A stretch of DNA of 64,000 nucleotides. It comes from Rhizobium sp. BT04 (lineage in GTDB: Bacteria > Pseudomonadota > Alphaproteobacteria > Rhizobiales > Rhizobiaceae). Location: positions 744,001 to 808,000 of the forward strand of contig NZ_CP125652.1 of NCBI RefSeq assembly GCF_030053135.1, read 5' to 3'. Of this stretch, positions 26,189 to 36,189 are shown in pieces. Position numbers and translations under genes: made by a program. The notes below the pieces were generated by a model, which saw nothing but the letters and a program-made list of their open reading frames with translations, did no database searches and was not told where the DNA came from. Position 1 is the first letter of the stretch; each line of letters opens with the position of its first letter.

Positions 26189-28198
26189 ATGTTCAAGAAA
26201 ATCCTGATCGCGAATCGCGGCGAAATCGCCTGCCGCGTGATCAAGACTGCGCGCCGCATGGGCATTCGAACCGTTGCGGTCTATTCGGATGCGGATCGGG
26301 ACGCGCTGCATGTCGAGATGGCCGACGAGGCCGTGCATATCGGCCCGGCCGCGGCGTCGGAGAGTTATCTGGTGGCCGAAAAGATCATCGCCGCCTGCAA
26401 GGCGACGGGTGCGGAGTCGGTTCATCCCGGCTACGGCTTCCTGTCTGAACGCGCCGCCTTCTGCGCTGAACTGGAAAAGCAGGGCATCGTCTTCATCGGC
26501 CCCAAGCCGAAGGCCATCATGGCAATGGGCGACAAAATCGAATCGAAGAAATTCGCCAATGCCGCCGGCGTCTCCACCGTGCCCGGCCATCTCGGCATCA
26601 TCGAGGATGCCGCCAATGCGGAAGCGATCGCAGGTGGCATCGGTTATCCCGTCATGATCAAGGCATCGGCCGGCGGCGGCGGCAAGGGTATGCGCATTGC
26701 CTGGAACGAGGCCGAGGTGCGCGACGGCTTCGAGCGCGCCCGCTCGGAGGCGAAAAGCTCGTTCGGCGACGAACGCGTCTTCATCGAGAAATACGTTGTC
26801 GAGCCGCGCCATATCGAGATCCAGGTGCTGGCCGATGCGCATGGCAATGTCGTCTATCTCGGCGAGCGCGAATGCTCGATCCAGCGGCGGAACCAGAAGG
26901 TGGCGGAAGAGGCGCCCTCGCCCTTCCTCGATGAATCCACCCGCAAAGCGATGGGCGAACAATCGGTGGCGCTGGCGAAAGCCGTCGACTACCAGAGCGC
27001 CGGCACCGTCGAATTCATCGTCGACCGCGACCGCAATTTCTATTTCCTCGAAATGAATACCCGCCTGCAGGTCGAACATCCCGTGACCGAACTCGTCACC
27101 GGTCTCGATCTCGTCGAGCAGATGATCCGGGTGGCAGCGGGAGAGCCCCTTCCCTTTGCTCAGAAGGACATCAGGCTCGACGGCTGGGCGATCGAGAGTC
27201 GGCTTTATGCCGAAGATCCCTACCGCAACTTCCTGCCCTCGATCGGCCGCCTGACGCGCTACCGCCCGCCGGCCGAAGGCCGGACCGGCAATGTCGTCAT
27301 CCGCAACGATACCGGCGTCTTCGAGGGCGCCGAGATCTCGATGTATTACGATCCGATGATCGCCAAGCTCTGCACCTGGGCGCCGACGCGGCTGGAGGCG
27401 ATCGAGGCCATGGGCAAGGCGCTCGACGGCTTCGTCGTTGACGGCATCGAACACAATGTTCCCTTCCTGTCGGCGTTGATGAAACATCCGCGCTGGCGCG
27501 AGGGCCGGCTTTCCACAGGCTTCATCGCCGAGGAATATCCCGATGGTTTTGCGCCGATGAAACCGGAGCAGGCGGAGGAGGCCGTGCTTGCCGCCATCGC
27601 CCTCTCCGCATCGCTGATCGAGGCGAACCGCCGCGAACGTTTCGCCGATCGTCTGCGCGCCGCATCGGGCGCGCTGCGCGAGGACTGGGTGGTCAAGATT
27701 GGCGACAACCACGTCGCTGCAAGGTTGCTCGACGGCCTTGTCACCATCCCCTTCGATATGGACATGTCGATAGAGGGCGAGAGCCAGAATATTGTCACCG
27801 ATTGGAGACCTGGCGAACCTGTCTGGAGCGGCAAGGTCGGCGGTCGCGATATCACCGCACAGATTCGCCCCGTTCTGAACGGGTTGCGTATCGACTGGCA
27901 GGGGCTCTCTGTCATCGCCAAGGTGTTTTCGCCGCGTCATGCCGAACTCGACAGGCTGATGCCGGTGAAGCTGCCGCCGGATACCTCCAAGCTCCTACTC
28001 TGCCCGATGCCCGGCCTCGTCGTCGCTATCGCGGTTGCCGAGGGCCAGGAGGTCAAGGCCGGCGAGACGCTGGCGATCGTCGAGGCGATGAAGATGGAAA
28101 ACGTCTTGCGCGCCGACCGCGATCTCGTCGTTTCGAAGATCAACGCCGCGGCCGGCGAAAGCCTGGCCGTCGACGCCGTGATCATGGAATTCGCCTGA
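26189..28198 (+). CDS. pccA: propionyl-CoA carboxylase, biotin-containing alpha subunit
   Basis: 669 aa. Order: biotin carboxylase domain (about 1-450; ANRGEIACRVIKTARRMGI, ASAGGGGKGMRI ATP-grasp loop, EMNTRLQVEHPVTE), a BT interaction domain, then a biotin carboxyl-carrier domain with EAMKMENVL about 35 residues from the end. Together with PccB it carboxylates propionyl-CoA to methylmalonyl-CoA. GGGTGGAG precedes ATG 26189; the family start MFKKILIANRG supports it. Acetyl- or methylcrotonyl-CoA specificity cannot be excluded by eye. The pccB gene is 3.3 kb away on the other strand. Confidence 0.92.
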   Translation: MFKKILIANRGEIACRVIKTARRMGIRTVAVYSDADRDALHVEMADEAVHIGPAAASESYLVAEKIIAACKATGAESVHPGYGFLSERAAFCAELEKQGIVFIGPKPKAIMAMGDKIESKKFANAAGVSTVPGHLGIIEDAANAEAIAGGIGYPVMIKASAGGGGKGMRIAWNEAEVRDGFERARSEAKSSFGDERVFIEKYVVEPRHIEIQVLADAHGNVVYLGERECSIQRRNQKVAEEAPSPFLDESTRKAMGEQSVALAKAVDYQSAGTVEFIVDRDRNFYFLEMNTRLQVEHPVTELVTGLDLVEQMIRVAAGEPLPFAQKDIRLDGWAIESRLYAEDPYRNFLPSIGRLTRYRPPAEGRTGNVVIRNDTGVFEGAEISMYYDPMIAKLCTWAPTRLEAIEAMGKALDGFVVDGIEHNVPFLSALMKHPRWREGRLSTGFIAEEYPDGFAPMKPEQAEEAVLAAIALSASLIEANRRERFADRLRAASGALREDWVVKIGDNHVAARLLDGLVTIPFDMDMSIEGESQNIVTDWRPGEPVWSGKVGGRDITAQIRPVLNGLRIDWQGLSVIAKVFSPRHAELDRLMPVKLPPDTSKLLLCPMPGLVVAIAVAEGQEVKAGETLAIVEAMKMENVLRADRDLVVSKINAAAGESLAVDAVIMEFA

Positions 28199-28263
28199 GA
28201 GGAAAAGACCGGCGGCCGGCCGTTTTCACTTGAGCCGAGTTCGCCGACCATGCCAAGCTCAGC

Positions 28264-28302
28264 CCGATAAATCAGCTGGGAACCGATAAAATCAGCAGGG
28301 AG
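28264..28302 (+). repeat. tandem duplication in the formaldehyde dehydrogenase leader
   Basis: Two adjacent ~19-20-base units, CCGATAAATCAGCTGGGAA and CCGATAAAATCAGCAGGGAG, lie directly upstream of the gene at 28311. The GACAGGAAG site nearest the ATG is outside the duplication. Confidence 0.6.
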
Positions 28303-28310
28303 ACAGGAAG

Positions 28311-29438
28311 ATGGACGTTCGCGCCGCCGTTGCCGTTCAGGCAGGCAAACCGCTTGAGGTGATGACTGTGCAGCTGGAGGGACCGAAGGCCGGCGAAGTG
28401 CTGGTCGAGGTCAAGGCGACGGGCATCTGCCACACCGACGATTTCACCCTGTCGGGCGCCGATCCGGAAGGCCTGTTTCCGGCCATCCTCGGCCATGAGG
28501 GCGCCGGCATCGTCGTCGATGTCGGCCCCGGCGTCACCTCGGTGAAGAAGGGCGACCACGTCATTCCGCTTTACACGCCGGAATGCCGCGAATGCTATTC
28601 CTGCCTTTCCCGCAAGACCAACCTCTGCACCTCGATTCGCGCGACCCAGGGCCAGGGGCTGATGCCGGATGGTACGAGCCGCTTCTCGATCGGCAAGGAC
28701 AAGATCCACCATTATATGGGCTGCTCGACCTTTTCGAACTTCACCGTGCTGCCGGAGATCGCCCTTGCCAAGGTCAATCCGGACGCCCCCTTCGACAAGA
28801 TCTGCTACATCGGCTGCGGCGTCACCACAGGCATCGGCGCGGTCATCAACACCGCCAAGGTCGAGATCGGTTCGACGGCGATCGTCTTCGGTCTCGGCGG
28901 CATCGGCCTCAACGTGCTGCAGGGGCTGCGCCTTGCCGGTGCCGACATGATCATCGGCGTCGACATCAACAATGACCGCAAGGCCTGGGGCGAAAAGTTC
29001 GGCATGACCCATTTCGTCAATCCGAAGGAGGTCGGCGACGACATCGTGCCCTATCTCGTCAACCTGACCAAGCGCAACGGCGACCTGATCGGCGGCGCCG
29101 ACTACACCTTCGACTGCACCGGCAACACCAAGGTGATGCGCCAGGCGCTGGAGGCCAGCCATCGCGGCTGGGGCAAATCCATCATCATCGGTGTTGCCGG
29201 CGCCGGCCAGGAGATCTCCACCCGCCCGTTCCAGCTGGTCACCGGCCGCAACTGGATGGGCACGGCCTTCGGTGGCGCCCGCGGCCGCACCGACGTTCCG
29301 AAGATCGTCGACTGGTACATGCAGGGCAAGATCCAGATCGACCCGATGATCACCCACACCATGCCGCTCGAGGACATCAACAAGGGCTTCGAGCTGATGC
29401 ACAAGGGCAAGAGCATCCGCGGCGTGGTGGTCTACTGA
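28311..29438 (+). CDS. S-(hydroxymethyl)glutathione dehydrogenase / class III alcohol dehydrogenase
   Basis: 375-aa zinc enzyme that oxidises the glutathione adduct of formaldehyde (and reduces S-nitrosoglutathione). Catalytic-zinc residues are in GICHTDDFTLSG, GHEGAGIV and YIGCGVTTG; the structural zinc set is CRECYSCLSRKTNLC. The NAD-binding GLGGIGLNVLQG is present. Length is normal for FrmA/AdhC. The GNAT gene begins at the last base of its stop region (29438), so the genes are coupled. Confidence 0.96.
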   Translation: MDVRAAVAVQAGKPLEVMTVQLEGPKAGEVLVEVKATGICHTDDFTLSGADPEGLFPAILGHEGAGIVVDVGPGVTSVKKGDHVIPLYTPECRECYSCLSRKTNLCTSIRATQGQGLMPDGTSRFSIGKDKIHHYMGCSTFSNFTVLPEIALAKVNPDAPFDKICYIGCGVTTGIGAVINTAKVEIGSTAIVFGLGGIGLNVLQGLRLAGADMIIGVDINNDRKAWGEKFGMTHFVNPKEVGDDIVPYLVNLTKRNGDLIGGADYTFDCTGNTKVMRQALEASHRGWGKSIIIGVAGAGQEISTRPFQLVTGRNWMGTAFGGARGRTDVPKIVDWYMQGKIQIDPMITHTMPLEDINKGFELMHKGKSIRGVVVY

Positions 29439-29911
29439 TGGCTGCAGCCAACTACAGGGTCGATCTCAGGAGGCTCGACGAGCTCCCCGCGCGGGAGCTC
29501 TACGACCTGATGAGAATGCGCGTCGATGTTTTTGTCGTCGAGCAGAACTGCCCGTATCCGGAACTCGACGGCAAGGATATCGATGCTCTGCATTTGCGGC
29601 TGCTGGAGGGCGCTGAGCTCCTGGGCGCAGCGCGAATCCTGAAACCGTATGAGCCGCGGGATCCGTCAAAGATCGGCCGCGTCGTCGTCTCGCCTGCCCA
29701 CCGCGGCAAGCGGCTGGGCGATGCATTGATGCGCGAAGCGATCACCGCCTGTGAGCGGCTTTATCCGGCAAGTCCGATCGCCTTGTCGGCGCAAGCCCAT
29801 CTGCGCCGTTTCTACGAATCCTTCGGCTTTGTCGGGATATCGCAGGAATATCTGGAAGACGGCATTCCCCATATCGATATGATCAGACAGCCGGCCATTC
29901 AGCCGGCATGA
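29438..29911 (+). CDS. GNAT family N-acetyltransferase (ElaA-like)
   Basis: 157 aa. LDELPARELYDLMRMRVDVFVVEQNCPYPELDG is the ElaA-type N-terminal block, followed by the acetyl-CoA binding segment IGRVVVSPAHRGKRLGDALMREAI. The end, FVGISQEYLEDGIPHIDMIR, is also typical. Substrate unknown. It starts directly on the stop of the formaldehyde dehydrogenase gene. Confidence 0.92.
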   Translation: MAAANYRVDLRRLDELPARELYDLMRMRVDVFVVEQNCPYPELDGKDIDALHLRLLEGAELLGAARILKPYEPRDPSKIGRVVVSPAHRGKRLGDALMREAITACERLYPASPIALSAQAHLRRFYESFGFVGISQEYLEDGIPHIDMIRQPAIQPA

Positions 29912-29921
29912 GGATTTCGCC

Positions 29922-30389
29922 ATGATCTATGTCGACGCCGACGCTTGCCCGGTGAAGCCGGAAATCTTGAAGGTTGCCGAACGCCACGGCCTCGAAGTCA
30001 CCTTCGTCGCCAATTCCGGCCTGCGCCCCTCGCGCGATCCGATGATCCACAACGTCATCGTATCCAACGCTTTCGACGCCGCCGACAACTGGATCGCCGA
30101 GCGCGCCGGCGCCGGCGATGTCGTCGTCACCGCCGATGTACCGCTCGCCGTGCGCTGCGTCGCGACCGGCGCCTTCGTCAGCGGCCCCACGGGACGCGTC
30201 TTCGACGAGACGAATATCGGTATGGCGAGCGCCATGCGCGATCTCGGCGCGCATTTGCGCGAAACCGGCGAGAGCAAGGGCTACAACGCCGCCTTCAGCC
30301 CGAAAGACCGCTCACGCTTCCTCGAAACCTTCGACCGCCTCTGCCGCCGCACCAAGAACCTTGCCGCGGAAGCCGGCGGGCAAGGCTGA
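29922..30389 (+). CDS. YaiI/YqxD family protein (DUF188)
   Basis: 155-aa protein with the family start MIYVDADACPVKPEILKVAERHGLEVTFVANSG and the later GDVVVTADVPLAVRC and GESKGYNAAFSPKDRSRFLETFDRL blocks. It has a PIN-like, possibly nuclease, fold with an Asp-rich site (DADACPV, TADVPLA); activity not established. It follows the GNAT gene by 10 bases, making a three-gene run from 28311. Confidence 0.94.
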   Translation: MIYVDADACPVKPEILKVAERHGLEVTFVANSGLRPSRDPMIHNVIVSNAFDAADNWIAERAGAGDVVVTADVPLAVRCVATGAFVSGPTGRVFDETNIGMASAMRDLGAHLRETGESKGYNAAFSPKDRSRFLETFDRLCRRTKNLAAEAGGQG

Positions 30390-30495
30390 TCCCGTACCTT
30401 GAACCTGCAAAACCGGTGCGCAAGAAACGGGTGGTATGGCGGCCGTGCCGATTCCTACCTTGAAGTCAGCCGTCGCCTCGCGCATATAGGCGCTA

Positions 30496-30563
30496 TCGCA
30501 GACGACTGCGGCATCCCAAGGATGCAACCGTCGCGGGGACGGCCTCGCTCTTGAACAAGGAGA
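30496..30563 (+). promoter_or_regulatory. guanidine-II (mini-ykkC) riboswitch
   Basis: Two hairpins with ACGR loops, the hallmark of the mini-ykkC class. Hairpin 1 at 30497-30510 is CGCAG-ACGA-CTGCG. Hairpin 2 at 30533-30548 is GCGGGG-ACGG-CCTCGC (one G-U pair). Between them a further hairpin, GCATCC-CAA-GGATGC (30511-30525), shortens the linker. The SD AAGGAGA (30557-30563) follows hairpin 2 by eight bases and ATG is at 30569. The family binds guanidinium and commonly controls SMR exporters, exactly the gene found here. Confidence 0.85.
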
Positions 30564-30568
30564 GTCGC

Positions 30569-30883
30569 ATGGCCTGGTTTCTGCTTTTTCTCGCCGGTCT
30601 TTTCGAATGCGGTTGGGCGATCGGCCTTAAATACACCGAGGGTTTCACGCGACCGCTGCCGACGACGCTGACTGTCATATCCATGGTGGTCAGCATCGTG
30701 CTGCTCGGCCTCGCGGTGAAGCATCTGCCGATCGGCACTGCCTACGCGGTCTGGACCGGCATCGGCACGGTGGGCACCGTGCTCCTCGGCATCTGGCTGC
30801 TGGGCGATGAGGCAAGTGTCTCCCGCCTTGCCTGCATCATGCTGATCGTCGGCGGTATCGCCGGTCTCAAGCTCACCGCCTGA
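30569..30883 (+). CDS. SMR-family guanidinium exporter (Gdx/SugE-type)
   Basis: 104-aa four-helix small multidrug resistance protein. MAWFLLFLAGLFECGWAIGLKYTEGF contains the essential membrane Glu (FECGWAI) and the GW of the Gdx/SugE subclass, distinguishing it from EmrE-type polyspecific pumps. It works as a dual-topology dimer. The upstream guanidine-II riboswitch supports guanidinium as the substrate. ATG 30569 is chosen over TTG 30551 because the SD and riboswitch end in front of it. Confidence 0.93.
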   Translation: MAWFLLFLAGLFECGWAIGLKYTEGFTRPLPTTLTVISMVVSIVLLGLAVKHLPIGTAYAVWTGIGTVGTVLLGIWLLGDEASVSRLACIMLIVGGIAGLKLTA

Positions 30884-30890
30884 TATGAGG

Positions 30891-30920
30891 CTGAGGGGCG
30901 TCGCCGACGCCCCTCAGTTT
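30891..30920. terminator. shared terminator hairpin between convergent genes
   Basis: Near-perfect inverted repeat CTGAGGGGCGTCG / CGACGCCCCTCAG with a one-base centre, followed by TTT on the plus strand. It lies between the SMR gene and the leftward DoxX gene. Confidence 0.8.
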
Positions 30921-30925
30921 ATCGT

Positions 30926-31318
30926 TCAGGCTGACTTGCGGTTATCGACGGCAAAAGCGCCGGGACCGGAGAAGAACAGGTAGAGGAAGACGAAGCAGAA
31001 CAGGATCGCGGCGTCGCCCTGGTTGACGGCCGGGAAGAAGCTGTTCGGGGCATGCGCCATGAAATAGGCGACGGCCATTTCGCCGGCGAGCAGGAAGGCG
31101 ACAGGGCGCGTCAGCAGGCCAACGAGAATGAGGATGCCGCCAATAAGCTCGAGAAGGGCGGCAAACAGTATCAGCGGCGGCAGCGGGCCGGCCATCTGCG
31201 CAGCCGGGAAAGCGAACAGCTTCATCGTGCCGTGTTCGATAAAGAGCAGCGCGGTGATGATTCTGAGAGCGGCCAGCCCATAGGGGCGATAGGCAGAAAG
31301 ACGCTCGAAACTTGACAT
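30926..31318 (-). CDS. DoxX family membrane protein
   Basis: 130-aa protein with four hydrophobic segments: LAALRIITALLFIEHGTMKLF, PLPPLILFAALLELIGGILILVGLL, RPVAFLLAGEMAVAYFMAHAP, and ILFCFVFLYLFFSGPGAF. This is the DoxX/DoxD-like pattern. Exact role unknown; relatives take part in thiosulfate oxidation or redox stress. It is a single gene. Confidence 0.92.
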   Translation of the reverse strand: MSSFERLSAYRPYGLAALRIITALLFIEHGTMKLFAFPAAQMAGPLPPLILFAALLELIGGILILVGLLTRPVAFLLAGEMAVAYFMAHAPNSFFPAVNQGDAAILFCFVFLYLFFSGPGAFAVDNRKSA

Positions 31319-31457
31319 TAAACCTCTCCATTTAAAACAATACGGCCGAGCGTTAGCCTGTCATCGACACGGATTGAACACACGGATTGCTGACAGCCGT
31401 TCACTTTTTCGACAGCAGGTAAACACGTGAGCTGGCGGTTTTATTCGCCCGCAAATG

Positions 31458-32990
<1,533 letters not shown>

Positions 32991-33032
32991 ACGATCTCCT
33001 CACCGCAGCAGGCGGCAATCCGGCAGTAAATG

Positions 33033-33131
33033 CTAGAGCAATTCCGGGACAAGTGCGAAGCGGTTTTCCCGGAATTGCGTAAAAACAACAGGATAGAGCG
33101 GTTCTGCGCTTCCGTTAAAAGCTGAATCGCT
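33033..33131. repeat. dispersed palindromic repeat
   Basis: CTAGAGCAATTCCGGGACAAGTGCGAAGCGGTTTTCCCGGAATTGCGTAAAAACAAC (given here by its edges: outer arms CAATTCCGGG / CCCGGAATTG) with a second module GATAGAGCGG..GAATCGCTCTA. It lies upstream of pccB and runs into the stop codon of the lipoprotein gene at 33132. Confidence 0.8.
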
Positions 33132-33590
33132 CTATCGCCCGCGCCCGCTGAGTGAGAAAACCGAGCGGATCCTTGCTGCGACGTCCTCGGCCAAGATCTC
33201 GTCGGCAAGCTTGGGGTCGGCGGCGATGCTGGTCACGTCGAAGGCGCTGACGGCGATGACCGAGCCGTCCTCGACGGAGGCGGCGTCGATGCTGATCTTC
33301 GCGACATTGCGGTCCTTCTGAAAGCCGAGGCCTTTCTCGATGGACACCACGCGGATCGTCAGCACCACCCGCGGCAGCACAGTATCGCGCACGGTGACGT
33401 TGATCGCAGCGTTGACGCGGTCGTTGATGCCGGCAAGCAGCTCGGCCGGCATGTTCGGGCCGGAGACAACGACGGCGCTGCGCACGTCGTACATCGGGGC
33501 CTCCGGCTTCGTGGCCGAGAGGCTGGCGCAGGCCGTGAGCGCGACACAAAAGAGTGCGGCCCGGCAAAAACACGACCTCAGCCAATTCAT
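33132..33590 (-). CDS. lipoprotein of unknown function
   Basis: 152 aa. The N-terminus MNWLRSCFCRAALFCVALTACASLSA is a lipoprotein signal with lipobox LTAC. The mature domain contains PMYDVRSAVVVSGPNMPAELLAGINDRVNAAINVTV, followed by a beta-rich stretch. I do not recognise a family. The TAG stop overlaps the edge of the palindromic repeat. ATG 33590 is preferred to 33608 because the signal then starts at the normal distance from the cysteine. Confidence 0.75.
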   Translation of the reverse strand: MNWLRSCFCRAALFCVALTACASLSATKPEAPMYDVRSAVVVSGPNMPAELLAGINDRVNAAINVTVRDTVLPRVVLTIRVVSIEKGLGFQKDRNVAKISIDAASVEDGSVIAVSAFDVTSIAADPKLADEILAEDVAARIRSVFSLSGRGR

Positions 33591-33657
33591 TGCAAAATCC
33601 CGCACCACCCCGTTGGAGTCGCAGATTTCGTCATAATGTCCGAGAAGGCAATATGTT

Positions 33658-34443
33658 TCAGGCGCTTAGGGCGAAAAAAACCTCCGTCGCCGCCTTGAAC
33701 TCGGCAAAGCGCTTGGCGCGGCGCTCCTCGGCTTCCTCGTCGCTGCCCCAATGCTCGATCGTCCAGTCCTCGTCGAGATGAGCAAGCGACCAGACCTCCT
33801 CCCTCGGCACCCGGCCGCAGGCAAAGGCGAGCGCCAGGATCGCCGAACCTGTGAGCGTGGTAACCGTGTGGAGTGCGGCAAGCGCCATCGGGCTATCAAA
33901 TCTGGCGAGCGTGACGGCGAAGGCGGCAGTCGCTTCGCGCGGCTGCTCTTGCGGCATCACGCCTTCGATGAGGATGAAGCGGGCGCCGAGATCGTTGGCC
34001 GCCCAGTCGACCACTGGATCCCAACGCCCGGCCTGGCGCTCGACCAGCGGTTCCGGCCCATCGGCGCGGTAGCAGATGAGATCGCTGGAGGAAAAGCGCA
34101 GGATATCCTCGAAGATCGCCTGCGCATTGGCGGTCACGCCGTCGAGTGCCGTGTTGACGAGCCGCGTCACCGGCATCGTCACGGGATTGATCTCTTCGCC
34201 CTGCGCCTGCCATTCGGCGGCGACAAGCCGAGCCAGCGCCTCCGTGGGAACCGCCAGAACCTGCCGAGCCGGCGTGCGCACCATCTTGCCGTCGAGCGTG
34301 ATCGCAAAACCGTCCTCGTGCTCGGCAACCGAGACGTCGTTATAGAAACGCTTCGGCAGCGGCTTCTTCATCTGGATCTGCGCGCGGCGGATGGGATCGG
34401 GATGACTCAGGCCTTCGGAAAGGTCGTTCAGCAGATCGCGCAT
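33658..34443 (-). CDS. ATP12 family F1-ATPase assembly chaperone
   Basis: 261-aa protein resembling ATP12, the chaperone that in mitochondria binds the F1 alpha subunit before assembly; alphaproteobacteria retain it. KPLPKRFYNDVSVAEHEDGFAITLDGKMVRTPARQVL and later EILRFSSSDLICYRADGPEPLVERQAGRWDPVVDWA are the family hallmarks. It ends the leftward run crcB, rluC-like, HAD, atp12, 9 bases after the HAD gene. Confidence 0.95.
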   Translation of the reverse strand: MRDLLNDLSEGLSHPDPIRRAQIQMKKPLPKRFYNDVSVAEHEDGFAITLDGKMVRTPARQVLAVPTEALARLVAAEWQAQGEEINPVTMPVTRLVNTALDGVTANAQAIFEDILRFSSSDLICYRADGPEPLVERQAGRWDPVVDWAANDLGARFILIEGVMPQEQPREATAAFAVTLARFDSPMALAALHTVTTLTGSAILALAFACGRVPREEVWSLAHLDEDWTIEHWGSDEEAEERRAKRFAEFKAATEVFFALSA

Positions 34444-34452
34444 GGGTTCACC

Positions 34453-35106
34453 TCAGGAAAAATGACGCAATATCTCGTTGGGATGGTAAGCGATCGCATC
34501 GGCGCCGTTGGCGATCAGCTCATCCACGCTGGCATAGCCCCAGGCAACGCCGATCGCCTTGGCGCCGGCAGCCTTTGCCATCTGCATATCGTAAATCGCA
34601 TCGCCGATGACAATGGCATCAGTGGCATTGATGCCGGTTTCGTCACAGCATTCCGTCACCATGGCCGGATGCGGCTTGGAAGGGCAATCGTCTGCGGTGC
34701 GCGCAACGATGAAATATGGGTCGAAGCCGTGCGTCTCCATCACGAGGTTCAGCCCGCGCCTGGATTTGCCTGTCACTGCGCCGATCAGCAGATCCTCGCG
34801 CCCGCTGATTGCGTCGATCATCTCGCGAATGCCGGGAAACAGCGGCTCCCTGTAGTCGAGATCCCTGCGCACGACCGAGAACAGCGATTTGTAATGCGCC
34901 GTCATATCGATATCTTCCGGCTCGACATGCGGCTTGCCCTGCATGCGGGCGATCGCGATATCGAGGGACAGGCCGATAATGGACTTGGTGTCCTCAAATC
35001 GCGGTTCCGGCTTGCCGAATTTCTCGAAGGTCCTACGCATGGTTTCGTGGATCAGGCCGGCGCTATCGACCAGCGTGCCGTCGCAATCGAAAAGCGCGAG
35101 TTTCAT
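34453..35106 (-). CDS. HAD-superfamily phosphatase (phosphoglycolate phosphatase-like)
   Basis: 217 aa. Motif I is LALFDCDGTLVDSAG with the nucleophilic Asp; an alpha-helical cap follows; motif III Lys is in KPHPAM and motif IV in IVIGDAIYDMQMAKAAG. Small-molecule phosphatase, exact substrate unknown. It overlaps the pseudouridine synthase gene upstream by four bases (ATGA) and is followed by atp12 within 9 bases. Confidence 0.94.
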   Translation of the reverse strand: MKLALFDCDGTLVDSAGLIHETMRRTFEKFGKPEPRFEDTKSIIGLSLDIAIARMQGKPHVEPEDIDMTAHYKSLFSVVRRDLDYREPLFPGIREMIDAISGREDLLIGAVTGKSRRGLNLVMETHGFDPYFIVARTADDCPSKPHPAMVTECCDETGINATDAIVIGDAIYDMQMAKAAGAKAIGVAWGYASVDELIANGADAIAYHPNEILRHFS

Positions 35107-36095
35107 TCGCTGTCCCTTTCAGCGCCGGCAAGGTCGAGGCCGAGCAGATTCCAGGTCTGCACCATATGGGCCGGCAGCGGCGCACTGACGCGCAGCCGCC
35201 CGCCGGAGGGGTGCGGGATGTCGATGTGGCGCGCGTGCAGATGCAGCTTCTTCTGGACGCCGCCCGGAAAATCCCAATTCGGATCATCGTCGAAATATTT
35301 CGGGTCACCGATGATCGGATGGCCAATATGCAGGGCATGGACGCGCAATTGGTGGGTGCGGCCGGTATAGGGCTCCATCTCCAGCCATGCGAGGTTCTGT
35401 GCCGCCGTCTCCAGCACGCGGTAGAACGAAATCGCATGGTCGGCGCCGTCCTCGCCGTGTTTGGCGATGCGCATCCGGTCGCCATCGGCAGTCGGTTCCT
35501 TGACGAGCCAGGTCGAGATCTTGTCCTCGTGCTTGCGCGGCACGCCCTTGACCAGCGCCCAGTAGGTCTTCTTGGTGTCGCGCTCGCGAAAGGCCGCCGT
35601 CAGCTTCTGTGCGGCGCCGCGGGTGCGGGCGATGACGAGAACACCTGAGGTGTCGCGGTCGAGGCGATGCACGAGCCGCGGCTTTTCGCCCTTCGGGCTG
35701 GTCCAGGCTTCGAGCATCTGGTCGATATGCCGGGCGACACCGGAGCCGCCCTGCACCGCAATACCGGGCGGCTTGTTGAGCACGATGACCTTATCGTCCT
35801 CATGCAGCACCATGCGCGACAACAGTTCGAAATCGGACGAATGCTTGAGATCTCTACCGGCGATCGGTCCGGATTTGACCTTGGCATCGACATCCAGCGG
35901 CGGCACCCGCACCGTTTGGCCGGGCTGCACGCGCGCATCCGATTTGACCCGTCCGCCGTCGACACGCACCTGGCCGGAGCGCAACAGCTTCTGCAGCGGA
36001 CCGAAACCGAGCCCGGGAAAATGCACCTTGAACCAGCGATCGAGCCGCATGCCGGCTTCGTCGGGTTCAACCTTGATATGTTCTATGCCAGCCAT
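35103..36095 (-). CDS. RluA-family pseudouridine synthase
   Basis: 330 aa. The N-terminal S4 RNA-binding domain (about 12-65, MRLDRWFKVHFPGLGFGPLQKLLRSGQVRVDG) is followed by the catalytic domain with RLDRDTSGVLVIART, where the Asp of HRLDRDTSG is the catalytic residue. The organisation fits RluC, modifying 23S rRNA, but the position it modifies cannot be read from the sequence. Starts ATG 36095. Confidence 0.95.
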   Translation of the reverse strand: MAGIEHIKVEPDEAGMRLDRWFKVHFPGLGFGPLQKLLRSGQVRVDGGRVKSDARVQPGQTVRVPPLDVDAKVKSGPIAGRDLKHSSDFELLSRMVLHEDDKVIVLNKPPGIAVQGGSGVARHIDQMLEAWTSPKGEKPRLVHRLDRDTSGVLVIARTRGAAQKLTAAFRERDTKKTYWALVKGVPRKHEDKISTWLVKEPTADGDRMRIAKHGEDGADHAISFYRVLETAAQNLAWLEMEPYTGRTHQLRVHALHIGHPIIGDPKYFDDDPNWDFPGGVQKKLHLHARHIDIPHPSGGRLRVSAPLPAHMVQTWNLLGLDLAGAERDSE

Positions 36096-36148
36096 AAAAA
36101 ATCTTTCGGAAATTGCAGCGCGGGCCTAGCCGGCGTTCTTGCCGCAGC

Positions 36149-36185
36149 CTTTAGAGCATTTTCACGCAAAACGGAAACCGGAAAA
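36149..36185. repeat. partial dispersed palindromic repeat
   Basis: TTTAGAGCATTTTCACGCAA and ACGGAAACCGG resemble the left arm and centre of the repeats at 14159 and 33033; no right arm was found. Incomplete copy between crcB and the pseudouridine synthase gene. Confidence 0.45.
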
Positions 36186-36189
36186 GAAA

